Shown piece after piece: positions 9,052 through 17,453 of a stretch of 62,219 nt of DNA. The stretch covers positions 1-62,219 of the forward strand of contig JAEYOP010000050.1 of the NCBI GenBank assembly GCA_023411575.1, in the 5' to 3' direction. The stretch comes from Bacillota bacterium. GTDB lineage: Bacteria; Bacillota; Clostridia; Acetivibrionales; DTU013. Both the position numbers and the translations under genes were made by a program. Position 1 is the stretch's first letter, and every line of letters begins with the position of its first letter. A model generated the notes under the pieces. It had not been told where the DNA came from. It worked only from the letters and a program-made list of their open reading frames with translations, and ran no database searches.

Positions 9052-10131
9052 ATGCTTTATAAAGAGGATTGGGACAAATCGAAGGAGCGGCTGACGGCGC
9101 TCTGGGAGAATGAAATAGTGGATCGCTGCTGCGTTTCGGTTATTGCGCCGAAAAAGGGCAGTCAGTGGAAGTTCGGGCCGATGCCCGATTCGCAGGACGA
9201 GCTTTTCCGGTTTTACATGGACGGCGAGCGGATCCTGGAGAGGGAGACGAAAAAGTTTGAAAACATGTATTTCGGGGGCGACGGCTTTCCCATCGTCTGG
9301 ACCAACTTCGGAACCGCCGGGCACGCCAAGTATTTCAAGGGCAGCAGCTTCAAGTTCGCCAAGGACACGGTCTGGTTCAAGCCGGTGATCGAGGACTGGG
9401 AAAAGGACCGGCTGGTGTTTGACCCGGAGGCCGAAATCCTGAAGATGGAGTATGAAACCATGCGGTTCCTGTCGGAGCAGGGGAAGGGAAAATTCTTCGT
9501 TTCCATGCCGGACAACTGCGGCGTGCTGGACGCGCTGGCGCACCTGCGGGGTACGGACAACCTGCTGTTTGACCTTATAGAAGAGGCGGACAATGTGAAA
9601 GCCTCTGCGGCGGCCATCCAGGAAGCCTTGAAGGAGGCCAGCCTCAAGCAGTTCGACATCATCCGGGAAAACAACGACAACGGCAGTACCCACGGCTGGA
9701 TGATGACCTGGTCCAAAGGGCGGCACATGCAGCTTCAGGTCGATTTTTCCGTCATGATTTCCCCGGAGATGTACGGGGAGTTTGCCATGCCGGAGCTGGA
9801 GTTCATGACCGAGTGGCTGGACAACTCCATTTACCATCTGGACGGACAGGAGCAGATCCGCCACCTGGACAAAATCCTGTCCCTGAAGCGGTTGAACATG
9901 ATCCAGTGGACGCCTGTGGCGGGGCAGCCTCCGACTTCCGATTTCATCCCCGTGCTGCAGCGGATCCAGAAGGCCGGGAAAGGACTGGTGCTGATCCCGA
10001 AGAAAAACGAAATTGAGAAGCTCCTGACAGGACTTTCGTCCAGGGGGCTCATTCTTGTGGTCAACGACGCGGAAGACGAGGACGAGGCGCGCGCAATCGT
10101 AAAAAGGGTGGCCGAGCTGACCCATGAATAA
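9052..10131 (+). CDS. URO-D-superfamily protein of unknown role
   Basis: The 359-residue soluble protein resembles uroporphyrinogen-decarboxylase-like proteins of the kind often labelled 'trimethylamine corrinoid protein 2' in clostridial sugar loci. Features seen are an N-terminal EDWDKSKERLTALWENEIVDR, a central MPDNCGVLDALAHLRG and HGWMMTWSKGRHMQLQVDF, and YHLDGQEQIRHLD near residue 265. It sits between the permeases and the GH29 fucosidase and overlaps the latter by 8 bases, so it belongs to the glycan operon rather than haem synthesis. The substrate is unknown; a role in handling a methylated or otherwise modified sugar is speculation. Confidence 0.6.
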   Translation: MLYKEDWDKSKERLTALWENEIVDRCCVSVIAPKKGSQWKFGPMPDSQDELFRFYMDGERILERETKKFENMYFGGDGFPIVWTNFGTAGHAKYFKGSSFKFAKDTVWFKPVIEDWEKDRLVFDPEAEILKMEYETMRFLSEQGKGKFFVSMPDNCGVLDALAHLRGTDNLLFDLIEEADNVKASAAAIQEALKEASLKQFDIIRENNDNGSTHGWMMTWSKGRHMQLQVDFSVMISPEMYGEFAMPELEFMTEWLDNSIYHLDGQEQIRHLDKILSLKRLNMIQWTPVAGQPPTSDFIPVLQRIQKAGKGLVLIPKKNEIEKLLTGLSSRGLILVVNDAEDEDEARAIVKRVAELTHE

Positions 10132-11527
10132 GGGTCCAGGTCATACAGGACAGAAACCGATGAAAACGGATAATGAAATGCGGATGGAAGCTCAGCCGAA
10201 GCTCCGGGAGATGACCGGAGCCGAATTGAAATCCATGCTCAAGAGCAGCATTCATTTTAAAAGCCTCGGCGGGGTAAAGCATCCCGGACTCCGGCTGAGC
10301 GACGAGGATCTGAAATGGTGGCGGGACGCGAAGCTGGGTTTGTTCCTCCACTGGGGCCTCTACTCGATTTTGGGCAGGGGAGAATGGGTCATGCACAACG
10401 AAGGGATTCCGGTCCCGGAGTATGAAAAGCTGGCCGGGGAGTTCCGCCCTCGGCATTTTGACGCCGACCGGTGGGCAAAGCTGGCCCGGGACGCCGGAAT
10501 GAAGTATATGGTCCTGACCGCCCGGCACCACGACGGGTTTTCCCTCTGGGGCAGCCCCGGCAGCTACCGGGGGTTTACCAGCATGAATTCGGCGGCGAAG
10601 CGCGACATAGTCGGAGAGTACACGGAAGCCTGCCGCAGGGCGGGGCTGAAGGTGGGGCTCTATTATTCCCCCATGGACTGGAGGTTTCCCGGGTATTTCA
10701 AGCCCCGGGAGCTGCCGGAGAGCGCCCTGAGGATGAAGCAGCAGGCCTATGACCAGGTGGAGGAGCTTGTGAGCCGGTATGGAAAAATCGATATCCTATG
10801 GTATGACGGCGCGTGGCTGGCGCACCAAGGGAGCGACCCGGACGGCGCATGGCTGTGGGAGCCCGTGAAGCTGAACCAGATGGTCCGCCGGTACAATCCG
10901 AAGACGGTGATTAACCCGCGTTCCGGCTGGGAAGGGGATTTTTACTGCGACGAGGGTTCCCATGAGATCACGGGCGGAATCCTTCCCGTACCCTGGGAAA
11001 AGAATCTCTGCATTTGCAGCGGGCGCTCCTGGGGCTGGATTCCGGAGGACCCGGTGATGCCCTTCGACGACGCGGTCCGGATGCTGGTCAATGTTTTTGT
11101 CCGGGACGGCAATGTGCTGCTGAATGTGGGGCCCGACCGGGATGGCGTCATTCCGGAGGCTGCCGCGGAACGGCTGGAGGAAATCGGCGAGTGGATGGGG
11201 CAGTACGGCGAAAGCATTTACGGCACCCGGGGCGGACCCTTCCAGCCGGTAGACTATGTTTACGGAAGCACTTATGCGGGGGACCGGATTTATGTTCATA
11301 TCCTGGACTGCGAAGAATTTGCAAAGCTGGAGCTTCCGCCGCTCCCACGGAAGGTAATCCGCTGCCGGCTGCTGGATGGAGAGAGCATCCCGTGCGTTCA
11401 AGGCGATTCGTGGATCAAGCCGGTTGTGCCCTGCAGGGAGAAAAAGCCGGACACGGTAATTGTCCTGGAACTGGACGGGCCGGTGGAGACCGGACCGGCC
11501 GAGAAGATCACCTTTACGGGGAAATAG
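10124..11527 (+). CDS. GH29 alpha-L-fucosidase
   Basis: The 467-residue retaining fucosidase has the family core LGLFLHWGLYSILGRGEW, the substrate-binding TARHHDGFSLW and the nucleophile Asp228 in DILWYDGAW. No signal peptide is present, so it acts in the cytoplasm. The gene overlaps the URO-D-like gene by 8 bases; in-frame starts at 10160 or slightly later are also possible, because the first 40 residues precede the recognisable domain. A second fucosidase of a different mechanism (GH95) in the same locus suggests two fucose linkages, or a substrate range beyond fucose. Confidence 0.93.
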   Translation: MNKGPGHTGQKPMKTDNEMRMEAQPKLREMTGAELKSMLKSSIHFKSLGGVKHPGLRLSDEDLKWWRDAKLGLFLHWGLYSILGRGEWVMHNEGIPVPEYEKLAGEFRPRHFDADRWAKLARDAGMKYMVLTARHHDGFSLWGSPGSYRGFTSMNSAAKRDIVGEYTEACRRAGLKVGLYYSPMDWRFPGYFKPRELPESALRMKQQAYDQVEELVSRYGKIDILWYDGAWLAHQGSDPDGAWLWEPVKLNQMVRRYNPKTVINPRSGWEGDFYCDEGSHEITGGILPVPWEKNLCICSGRSWGWIPEDPVMPFDDAVRMLVNVFVRDGNVLLNVGPDRDGVIPEAAAERLEEIGEWMGQYGESIYGTRGGPFQPVDYVYGSTYAGDRIYVHILDCEEFAKLELPPLPRKVIRCRLLDGESIPCVQGDSWIKPVVPCREKKPDTVIVLELDGPVETGPAEKITFTGK

Positions 11528-11566
11528 AGAACCGGAAGGGACAATGCAAGGTGGAAGGGAAGCCTT

Positions 11567-13582
11567 ATGCAGTATTATGGAGTATCCTATTACCCGGAGC
11601 ACAAAACCGGAGAGGAAATTCGCAAGGACATCGCGTTGATGGCAGAGGCCGGCATCAATACCGTGCGGATGGGTGAATTCGCCTGGTGCAGGTTGGAGCC
11701 GGCGGAGAGCCGGTACGAATTCGAATGGCTGGACCGGGTGGTCGAAGCGCTGGGCCGGGAAGGGCTCTTCAGCATTATTTGCACTCCGACGGCCTGTCCG
11801 CCGGCTTGGCTGGTGGAAAAGCACCCGGCGGTCCTGTACCGGGACAACCGCGGTATGGTCAGGCCCTTTGGCGGCCGGAGGCACTATTGCTACAACAATG
11901 ATACGTACCGGGAATATTGCGAAAGGATCGCGGAAGAGATCGGACGGCATTATGGGGACAACAAATATGTGATCGCCTTCCAGATCGACAATGAGCTGGC
12001 CCAGGAGGGAACCGGCCGGTGCCACTGCGAAGCCTGCACGGGGAAATTCCGGCAATGGCTTGAAGACAAATACGGGGATATAAAGAACCTGAATGCGTCC
12101 ATGGGCACCATCTTCTGGGGACAGGAGTACGACCGCTTTGAACAGATTCCCTTGCCGATCGGCACCATCGAAACGGACGCCCAGGAGGCGATAAGGGCTT
12201 ATTATGAGAATCCGTCGCTGCGCCTGGATTACGAACGGTTTTGCAGCGATTCCTATATTGATTTTCAAAATCTTCAGAAAAATGCGCTGAAAAGACGCGC
12301 CGGGCAGACCGTCACGACCAACGCAACCGGGCTTGCCACCAACAGCATCGATTATTACCGGGCCTTCCGGGAGCTGGATGTATACGCGTACGATTTTTAT
12401 CCCGGCCTGCGGGACGGCAAAATCAGTTCCTTCAGCTATTCCTTTGCCCGGGGGATCCAAAACCGGAAATTCTGGCTGCTGGAGTTTGTTTCCGGCGGCG
12501 GGCACCGGCTGAACGGCTCAGGCAGGCTGCAGCCCTATCCCGGGGCGCTGAAGCAGGCGGTGGTCCACGCTTTTGCGTCCGGGGCGGAGCTTCTCTGCCA
12601 TTTCCAGTTCAAAACCTTTCCCTTCGGGGCGGAGCAGTTGAATTACGCCATTGTGGATCTCGACGGGATACCCGGCCGGAGGTATTATGAGATGAAAGAC
12701 ACCATGGCCGAGCTCAGGAGCCTCGGTGCCCTTCTCGACAGTTCGGAGGTCGTAAACAGGGCAGCGATCTGCTTTAACTACGACGCTCTATGGTCCACGC
12801 GGATCAAGCCGATCAACCGGGAAAGCTTTGATTATCTGGCCTACTGCGAGGAATTTCATGAGGCGTTTGTCCGGCTGGGCATTGGGGCGGATGTGGTTCC
12901 CTTCGGCCAGGACCTGGGGAAATACCGGCTTGTAGTTGTTCCGGCACCGTTTGTAATAGGGGAGGAGTTCAAGGCCCGACTGAAGGAATATGTAAAACAG
13001 GGTGGCATTGTGGTTTCGACCTTCCTGGCGGGGGCGAAGAGCAGCTGCAATGTAGGCCTGGCCGAAAGTCTGCCCTGCGGTCTGACGGATTTGTTCGGTC
13101 TGAGGGTTTCCGAGGTGGAGCCTGTTTTTAAACAGACGGAGGCGGTGGTCCGTTTACAGTTGGACGGCGTGGAGTATTCCGGGGGCAACAAATACTGGAC
13201 CGAAGTGCTGGAACCGGACACGGCCGAACTGGCAGGCGTTTATGGCGATACGTTCCGAAAAGGGCAGGGCGTTATTGGAAGGAATTCTTATGGCGGCGGA
13301 AAGGCGTATTATATCGGCACGGGGCTTGAGGAAAGCCTGCTGATGCCTCTTCTCCGCCACCTTGCTGCGGAAGCGGGCATAAAGCGGGCGCCCTTTGCAT
13401 TTCCCGACGGGGTGGAGGTCATTGAGCGGCAATATCAGGGCAGAAGCTTGTATTTCCTTTTCAATTTCCTCCAGGAGGACGTGACGGTCGAACTGTTGGG
13501 GAACCATACCGATCTTCGGAATACTGTCGCCGTATCGGGCAATATTGTTATCAATCCCAAGGACTTTGCTGTTATACTATAA
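11567..13582 (+). CDS. GH42 beta-galactosidase
   Basis: The 671-residue protein follows the GH42 plan: a TIM barrel starting YYGVSYYPEH, acid/base Glu143 in QIDNELAQ, a cysteine cluster RCHCEACTGKF that in relatives binds zinc, and the nucleophile Glu in the segment KFWLLEFVSGGG. A glutamine-amidotransferase-like trimerisation domain and a small C-terminal beta domain follow. It removes terminal beta-galactose (or alpha-L-arabinopyranose in some members). The start follows a GGAAGGG ribosome site. It lies 39 bases after GH29 in the same operon and would expose xylosyl side chains after fucose removal. Confidence 0.92.
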   Translation: MQYYGVSYYPEHKTGEEIRKDIALMAEAGINTVRMGEFAWCRLEPAESRYEFEWLDRVVEALGREGLFSIICTPTACPPAWLVEKHPAVLYRDNRGMVRPFGGRRHYCYNNDTYREYCERIAEEIGRHYGDNKYVIAFQIDNELAQEGTGRCHCEACTGKFRQWLEDKYGDIKNLNASMGTIFWGQEYDRFEQIPLPIGTIETDAQEAIRAYYENPSLRLDYERFCSDSYIDFQNLQKNALKRRAGQTVTTNATGLATNSIDYYRAFRELDVYAYDFYPGLRDGKISSFSYSFARGIQNRKFWLLEFVSGGGHRLNGSGRLQPYPGALKQAVVHAFASGAELLCHFQFKTFPFGAEQLNYAIVDLDGIPGRRYYEMKDTMAELRSLGALLDSSEVVNRAAICFNYDALWSTRIKPINRESFDYLAYCEEFHEAFVRLGIGADVVPFGQDLGKYRLVVVPAPFVIGEEFKARLKEYVKQGGIVVSTFLAGAKSSCNVGLAESLPCGLTDLFGLRVSEVEPVFKQTEAVVRLQLDGVEYSGGNKYWTEVLEPDTAELAGVYGDTFRKGQGVIGRNSYGGGKAYYIGTGLEESLLMPLLRHLAAEAGIKRAPFAFPDGVEVIERQYQGRSLYFLFNFLQEDVTVELLGNHTDLRNTVAVSGNIVINPKDFAVIL

Positions 13583-13624
13583 AGGGAAAACGAGGATTCA
13601 TTTTCTTATACTTCCGGAGGGGTT

Positions 13625-16048
13625 ATGTTAGAGGCTGTTAAAGGACCAAGAGCCACGGTTACAAGTGTTTGCAGGAAGGACGATTTCCTGCTTCTGGAGA
13701 CGGAAAACGGGAAAATCAAGCTGGAGCCCTACAGCGACTCCATCATACGGATCGTTTATACCCTCTCGGAGGACTTTTTCCATAGCGGGGGGCCCGTGAC
13801 CCTGTCCGGTAAAAGAGGCTGTGAGTGGGAGTTTGCCGAGGAGGCTTCCGAAATAATCCTGACGACGGGGCGTTTAAAGCTGGTGATCGATAAACAGACC
13901 GGCGCCCTGTCCTATTACAACAAAGACGGGCGGCTGCTGGTGAAGGAACCGGCCTACGGAGGCAAAACGCTGGAAAGGTTCGATTCCTATAAAGCGGTCC
14001 TCGACGAGGAAAGCGTTACGGAGAAAATTGCTACGCCGGATGGCTTCAAGGAAGTTGTCCGGGAGGCAAAAAAGGAATTCTACAAAACGTTGTATCACAC
14101 GCGCCTCGAGATGCAGTGGGCCGACGGGGAGGCGCTCTACGGCCTGGGCCAGCAGGAGGAGGGAAGCCTGAACCTGCGAGGGACCCGCCAGTACATCCAT
14201 CAGGCCAATATGAAGGCGGCCATGCCGGTGCTGGTCTCCACCCAAGGATACGGCATTTTATTCAATACCTGTTCGCCCCTCATCTTCAACGATAATGAAT
14301 ACGGCTCCTACATCTACAACATAGCGGCCAATGAGATGGACTTCTGTTTTCTCTACGGCGAAAGCCTCGACGGGGTGGTGGACGGCTGCCGCACCCTGTC
14401 CGGGCGGGCAGTCATGCTGCCCAAATGGGCCTTCGGATACATGCAGTCCCAGGAACGCTACGAGAGCCAGCAGGAACTCCTGGACACCGTCCTGGAGTAC
14501 CGCCGCCGGAAAATTCCCCTGGACTCCATCGTACTGGACTGGCAGTCCTGGGAGGAGGGAATGTGGGGACAGAAAAGCTTCGATGCGGGCCGTTTCCCGG
14601 ATGTGCCCCGGATGATGGACACCCTGCATGAAAACGGCGCCCGGCTCATGATCTCCATCTGGCCGAATATGAATGAAAAGACGGCGGATCACCGGGAGAT
14701 GAAAGAAAGGAACCTGCTGTTCCCCAAATCGGACATCTACGACGCATTCCGGAAGGAGGCGCGGGAATTGTACTGGAAGCAGGCTTACGAAGGTCTTTTT
14801 TCCAAGGGGATCGACGCCTGGTGGTGCGATTCCAGCGAGCCCTTTACCCCGGAATGGAATTCCCCGGTCCGGCCGGAGCCCGATCAGAACTTTTATCGCT
14901 TCCATGAGACGGCCAAAAACTATATTGCCGAAGAAAATACCAACGCCTTTCCCCTGGTCCATTCCATGGCCGTCTATGAAGGGCAGAGAAGCGTTACGGA
15001 CCGCAAGCGCGTCGTCAATCTTACCCGGAGCGGCTATACCGGCCAGCAGAAGTATGGGACCATCGTCTGGTCGGGAGATACCAGTGCGAAATGGGCTACG
15101 TTGAAAAAACAGATTCCGGCCGGCCTGAACTTCTGTGCGGCGGGAATGCCCTACTGGACCATGGATATCGGCGCTTTCTTTGTCAAGCGGGGCAACTTCT
15201 GGTTCTGGGACGGAGAATACGAAGACGGCTGCGAGGATATGGGCTATCGGGAGCTGTACACCAGATGGTTCCAGTATGGAGCCTTTCTGCCGGTCTTCCG
15301 CTCCCACGGGACGGATACCCGGCGCGAGGTATGGCGGTTCGGGGAAAAGGGGGATATGTTCTATGACGCCCTTGTAAAGTTCATCGAGCTGCGCTACCGG
15401 TTGCTGCCCTATATTTATTCTATGGCGGGAATGGTCACTCTCCGGAATTATACGATGCTGCGCATGCTGGCCTTTGACTTTGCGCAGGACCCGAAGGTAC
15501 TCGATGTAAAGGACCAGTTCCTGTTCGGCAGCGCGATCATGGTTTGCCCGGTCACCCGGCCCATGTATTATGTCCACAATTCTGTACCCCTTGAGAATGT
15601 GGATAAAACCAGGGAGGTTTATTTACCGGCCGGCGCGGCCTGGTATGATTTCTGGACCGGCCGGAAGCTGGACGGCGGACGGGTCGTCACGGCGGAGGCG
15701 CCCATTGATACAATGCCCCTCTACGTGAGGGCGGGCTCCATCCTTCCAACGGCCGAGGTGGCTCAGCACAGCGGCGCGAGCTCAAACAGCGAATTGAGGC
15801 TCCTGGTCTACCCCGGAGCCGATGGCGCCTTTACTATTTATCAGGACGAGAACGACAATTACAACTATGAAAAAGGGGAGTACGCCCTGATCGAGTTGAA
15901 CTGGGACGACGCTTCTTCCGCTCTGACCATCGGGAAAAGGAAGGGCGCCTATGCGGGAATGCCGGAAACGATCCGTTTCACCGTGGAGGTCATCGGCGGG
16001 GAGACCCGCAGCGCGGTTTATTTGGGAGAAGAGATGAGCATAAGATAA
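13625..16048 (+). CDS. GH31 alpha-xylosidase / alpha-glucosidase
   Basis: The 807-residue protein has the GH31 N-terminal beta-sandwich and a (beta/alpha)8 barrel with nucleophile Asp402 (DAWWCDSSEPFTPEW). The acid/base is Asp485 (VWSGDTSAKW). RSHGTDTRREVW lies in the substrate pocket, and beta domains end the protein. Sequence alone does not separate alpha-xylosidase from alpha-glucosidase, but the operon partners (fucosidases, galactosidase) favour removal of alpha-1,6-xylose from xyloglucan fragments. There is no signal peptide. The start follows GGAGGGGTT. It is the last gene of the operon. Confidence 0.9.
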   Translation: MLEAVKGPRATVTSVCRKDDFLLLETENGKIKLEPYSDSIIRIVYTLSEDFFHSGGPVTLSGKRGCEWEFAEEASEIILTTGRLKLVIDKQTGALSYYNKDGRLLVKEPAYGGKTLERFDSYKAVLDEESVTEKIATPDGFKEVVREAKKEFYKTLYHTRLEMQWADGEALYGLGQQEEGSLNLRGTRQYIHQANMKAAMPVLVSTQGYGILFNTCSPLIFNDNEYGSYIYNIAANEMDFCFLYGESLDGVVDGCRTLSGRAVMLPKWAFGYMQSQERYESQQELLDTVLEYRRRKIPLDSIVLDWQSWEEGMWGQKSFDAGRFPDVPRMMDTLHENGARLMISIWPNMNEKTADHREMKERNLLFPKSDIYDAFRKEARELYWKQAYEGLFSKGIDAWWCDSSEPFTPEWNSPVRPEPDQNFYRFHETAKNYIAEENTNAFPLVHSMAVYEGQRSVTDRKRVVNLTRSGYTGQQKYGTIVWSGDTSAKWATLKKQIPAGLNFCAAGMPYWTMDIGAFFVKRGNFWFWDGEYEDGCEDMGYRELYTRWFQYGAFLPVFRSHGTDTRREVWRFGEKGDMFYDALVKFIELRYRLLPYIYSMAGMVTLRNYTMLRMLAFDFAQDPKVLDVKDQFLFGSAIMVCPVTRPMYYVHNSVPLENVDKTREVYLPAGAAWYDFWTGRKLDGGRVVTAEAPIDTMPLYVRAGSILPTAEVAQHSGASSNSELRLLVYPGADGAFTIYQDENDNYNYEKGEYALIELNWDDASSALTIGKRKGAYAGMPETIRFTVEVIGGETRSAVYLGEEMSIR

Positions 16049-16077
16049 CAATCGCCTCCAGCAGGCGGCAACGAAGA

Positions 16078-16101
16078 AGAGGCACCATGCAGGCTGCCTC
16101 T
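16078..16101. terminator. Possible terminator hairpin between convergent genes
   Basis: AGAGGCA and TGCCTCT pair over a 10-base loop, just after GH31 and before the end of the minus-strand cyclase gene. A smaller CGCCT/AGGCG stem precedes it. There is no T-tract, so the call is weak. Confidence 0.35.
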
Positions 16102-16184
16102 CCGGAGAATGCGGCATACGGGCTGTATCGCCGGGGAATACTGAAATCGGCACAACCGGGGAACAGGAGAACGGGGGAAGAGGC

Positions 16185-16802
16185 TCACCTTATCAAAATG
16201 GCTCGTGCCGGAGCCGCCTCGGTTCCGCAAATTTTAAGCGGAAGCGCAATCAATTGATAGGCGCCTTCCTCTATTCCGGAGAGCCGGAGTCCTTCCAGGA
16301 TGACGATCCCGCTTCCCAGCAGGGTCTTATGGGTTTCATGGCCGGGCTGGGCCCTTTCGATTCCGAGGGAATCGATACCGACTCCGCTTATGCCGAGTTC
16401 CTTGAGATAGCGGGCGCCGGAAGCCTCCAGATAGACGAACTCCGGATCGTATCCCGGGCCGGCGGAATTCTTCGTTTTGAGAAGGACAAAGGCGCCAAGC
16501 TTGATTTCCTTGCCGCGAAGGTCTGCGGCCGTTATTTTTCCGACCGCCTTCGTCAAATCCAGGACAATGCATTCCGTGACAAATCTTGCGATGTCATACC
16601 CTTCCATGGTATGTCCGCCCTGGAGCATATGAAGAGGCGCATCAATATGGGTGCCGGTGTGCATATCCATATCGATACGGGTTTCATAATAATTACCCGA
16701 GGTATAATCCTTGCTGACAGTTAAGACAGGTTTTTTATCCTGCTGATTGCCATAAACCGCAATGTTTTCGTCTATGGACATGGAGATATCATAAATTTGC
16801 AT
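16185..16802 (-). CDS. Cyclase-family (kynurenine formamidase-like) hydrolase
   Basis: The 205-residue protein carries the metal-binding motif HTGTHIDAPLH (family signature HxGTHxDxPxH), followed by VLDLTKA and a C-terminal GIVILEGLRL segment typical of the cyclase family. Members hydrolyse small amides or cyclic esters using Zn or Mn. The true substrate cannot be read from sequence. The start at 16802 follows GGAAAGG; a longer upstream frame has no such site. It is alone and divergent from the small gene at 17041. Confidence 0.85.
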   Translation of the reverse strand: MQIYDISMSIDENIAVYGNQQDKKPVLTVSKDYTSGNYYETRIDMDMHTGTHIDAPLHMLQGGHTMEGYDIARFVTECIVLDLTKAVGKITAADLRGKEIKLGAFVLLKTKNSAGPGYDPEFVYLEASGARYLKELGISGVGIDSLGIERAQPGHETHKTLLGSGIVILEGLRLSGIEEGAYQLIALPLKICGTEAAPARAILIR

Positions 16803-16969
16803 GACAGCGACGACCTTTCCATTTAGCGGATTTGCAAAAAGTCGTTTCAATCCATGTGACGGCTTGTTGCAATGCACTCATATATCCGATTGTAGCAGAT
16901 TTCTTCCGCCGTGACCAGCTTTCCCGAAAAGGTCGGCCAGCCTCAACCGGAAACATCCGGCACGGGGTT

Positions 16970-16998
16970 TTGCTGTCACAAAATCTATTAGGTATACA
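16970..16998 (+). promoter_or_regulatory. Promoter for the small gene at 17041
   Basis: TTGCTG (16970-16975) and TATACA (16993-16998) are separated by 17 bases, and the start codon is 43 bases downstream. The 238-base gap 16803-17040 between the divergent genes holds no gene. Confidence 0.5.
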
Positions 16999-17040
16999 TA
17001 ATTATGGTATATATTAGATTATGTAAAAGGGTGGATTTTC

Positions 17041-17451
17041 TTGGCAAATACAATAACCCTCGCCGTAGTTGTTCTCAATCATACCAATGAGGAAATGATA
17101 CTGGAAGAGAGGGACCTGGAGAGCGGAAAATGGATCGACCGGCCCGAAAGCATTCCAAGCGGGGAAGAAAGCGATTTTATCACCGGCGGCGGGCAGTGCG
17201 GCGGCATCGCGGGGCTGGTCCGCTGGCGGAGCGAAAGAACCGGCAGCGAGTTCACCATCTCCTTCAACAAGCCGGTCCGCGGCACCACGCGGTTTTCCGT
17301 CAATACGTCGGACCAATACCGGTATACCATCTCCGGCGATCCCCTGGACAGACATGCCCTTGTCCGCGTATCGTTCTACAGGCAGGGACTTGAACTGCCG
17401 GAACTGCCGGTATTACCGGAATTGACGGAGCTGGACATACCGGGGTTTTAA
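17041..17451 (+). CDS. Small beta-sandwich protein, possibly aegerolysin-like
   Basis: This 136-residue protein starts at a TTG codon preceded by GGGTGG. It has no signal peptide, membrane helix or transferable catalytic motif. The pattern of an N-terminal strand VVVLNHT, then GKWIDRPESIPSGEES, GGIAGLVRWRSERTGSEFTISFNKP and RGTTRFSV recalls aegerolysin or actinoporin-like beta-sandwiches, which bind membranes or lipids. The similarity is by eye and weak. The tail is rich in LPELP repeats (LELPELPVLPELTEL). It ends two bases before the convergent GH3 gene. Confidence 0.5.
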   Translation: MANTITLAVVVLNHTNEEMILEERDLESGKWIDRPESIPSGEESDFITGGGQCGGIAGLVRWRSERTGSEFTISFNKPVRGTTRFSVNTSDQYRYTISGDPLDRHALVRVSFYRQGLELPELPVLPELTELDIPGF

Positions 17452-17453
17452 AA

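Noticed and set aside
16803..17040. Riboswitch or small RNA upstream of the TTG-start gene
   Set aside because: I could not find a recognisable conserved core; only a promoter-like pair is supported.
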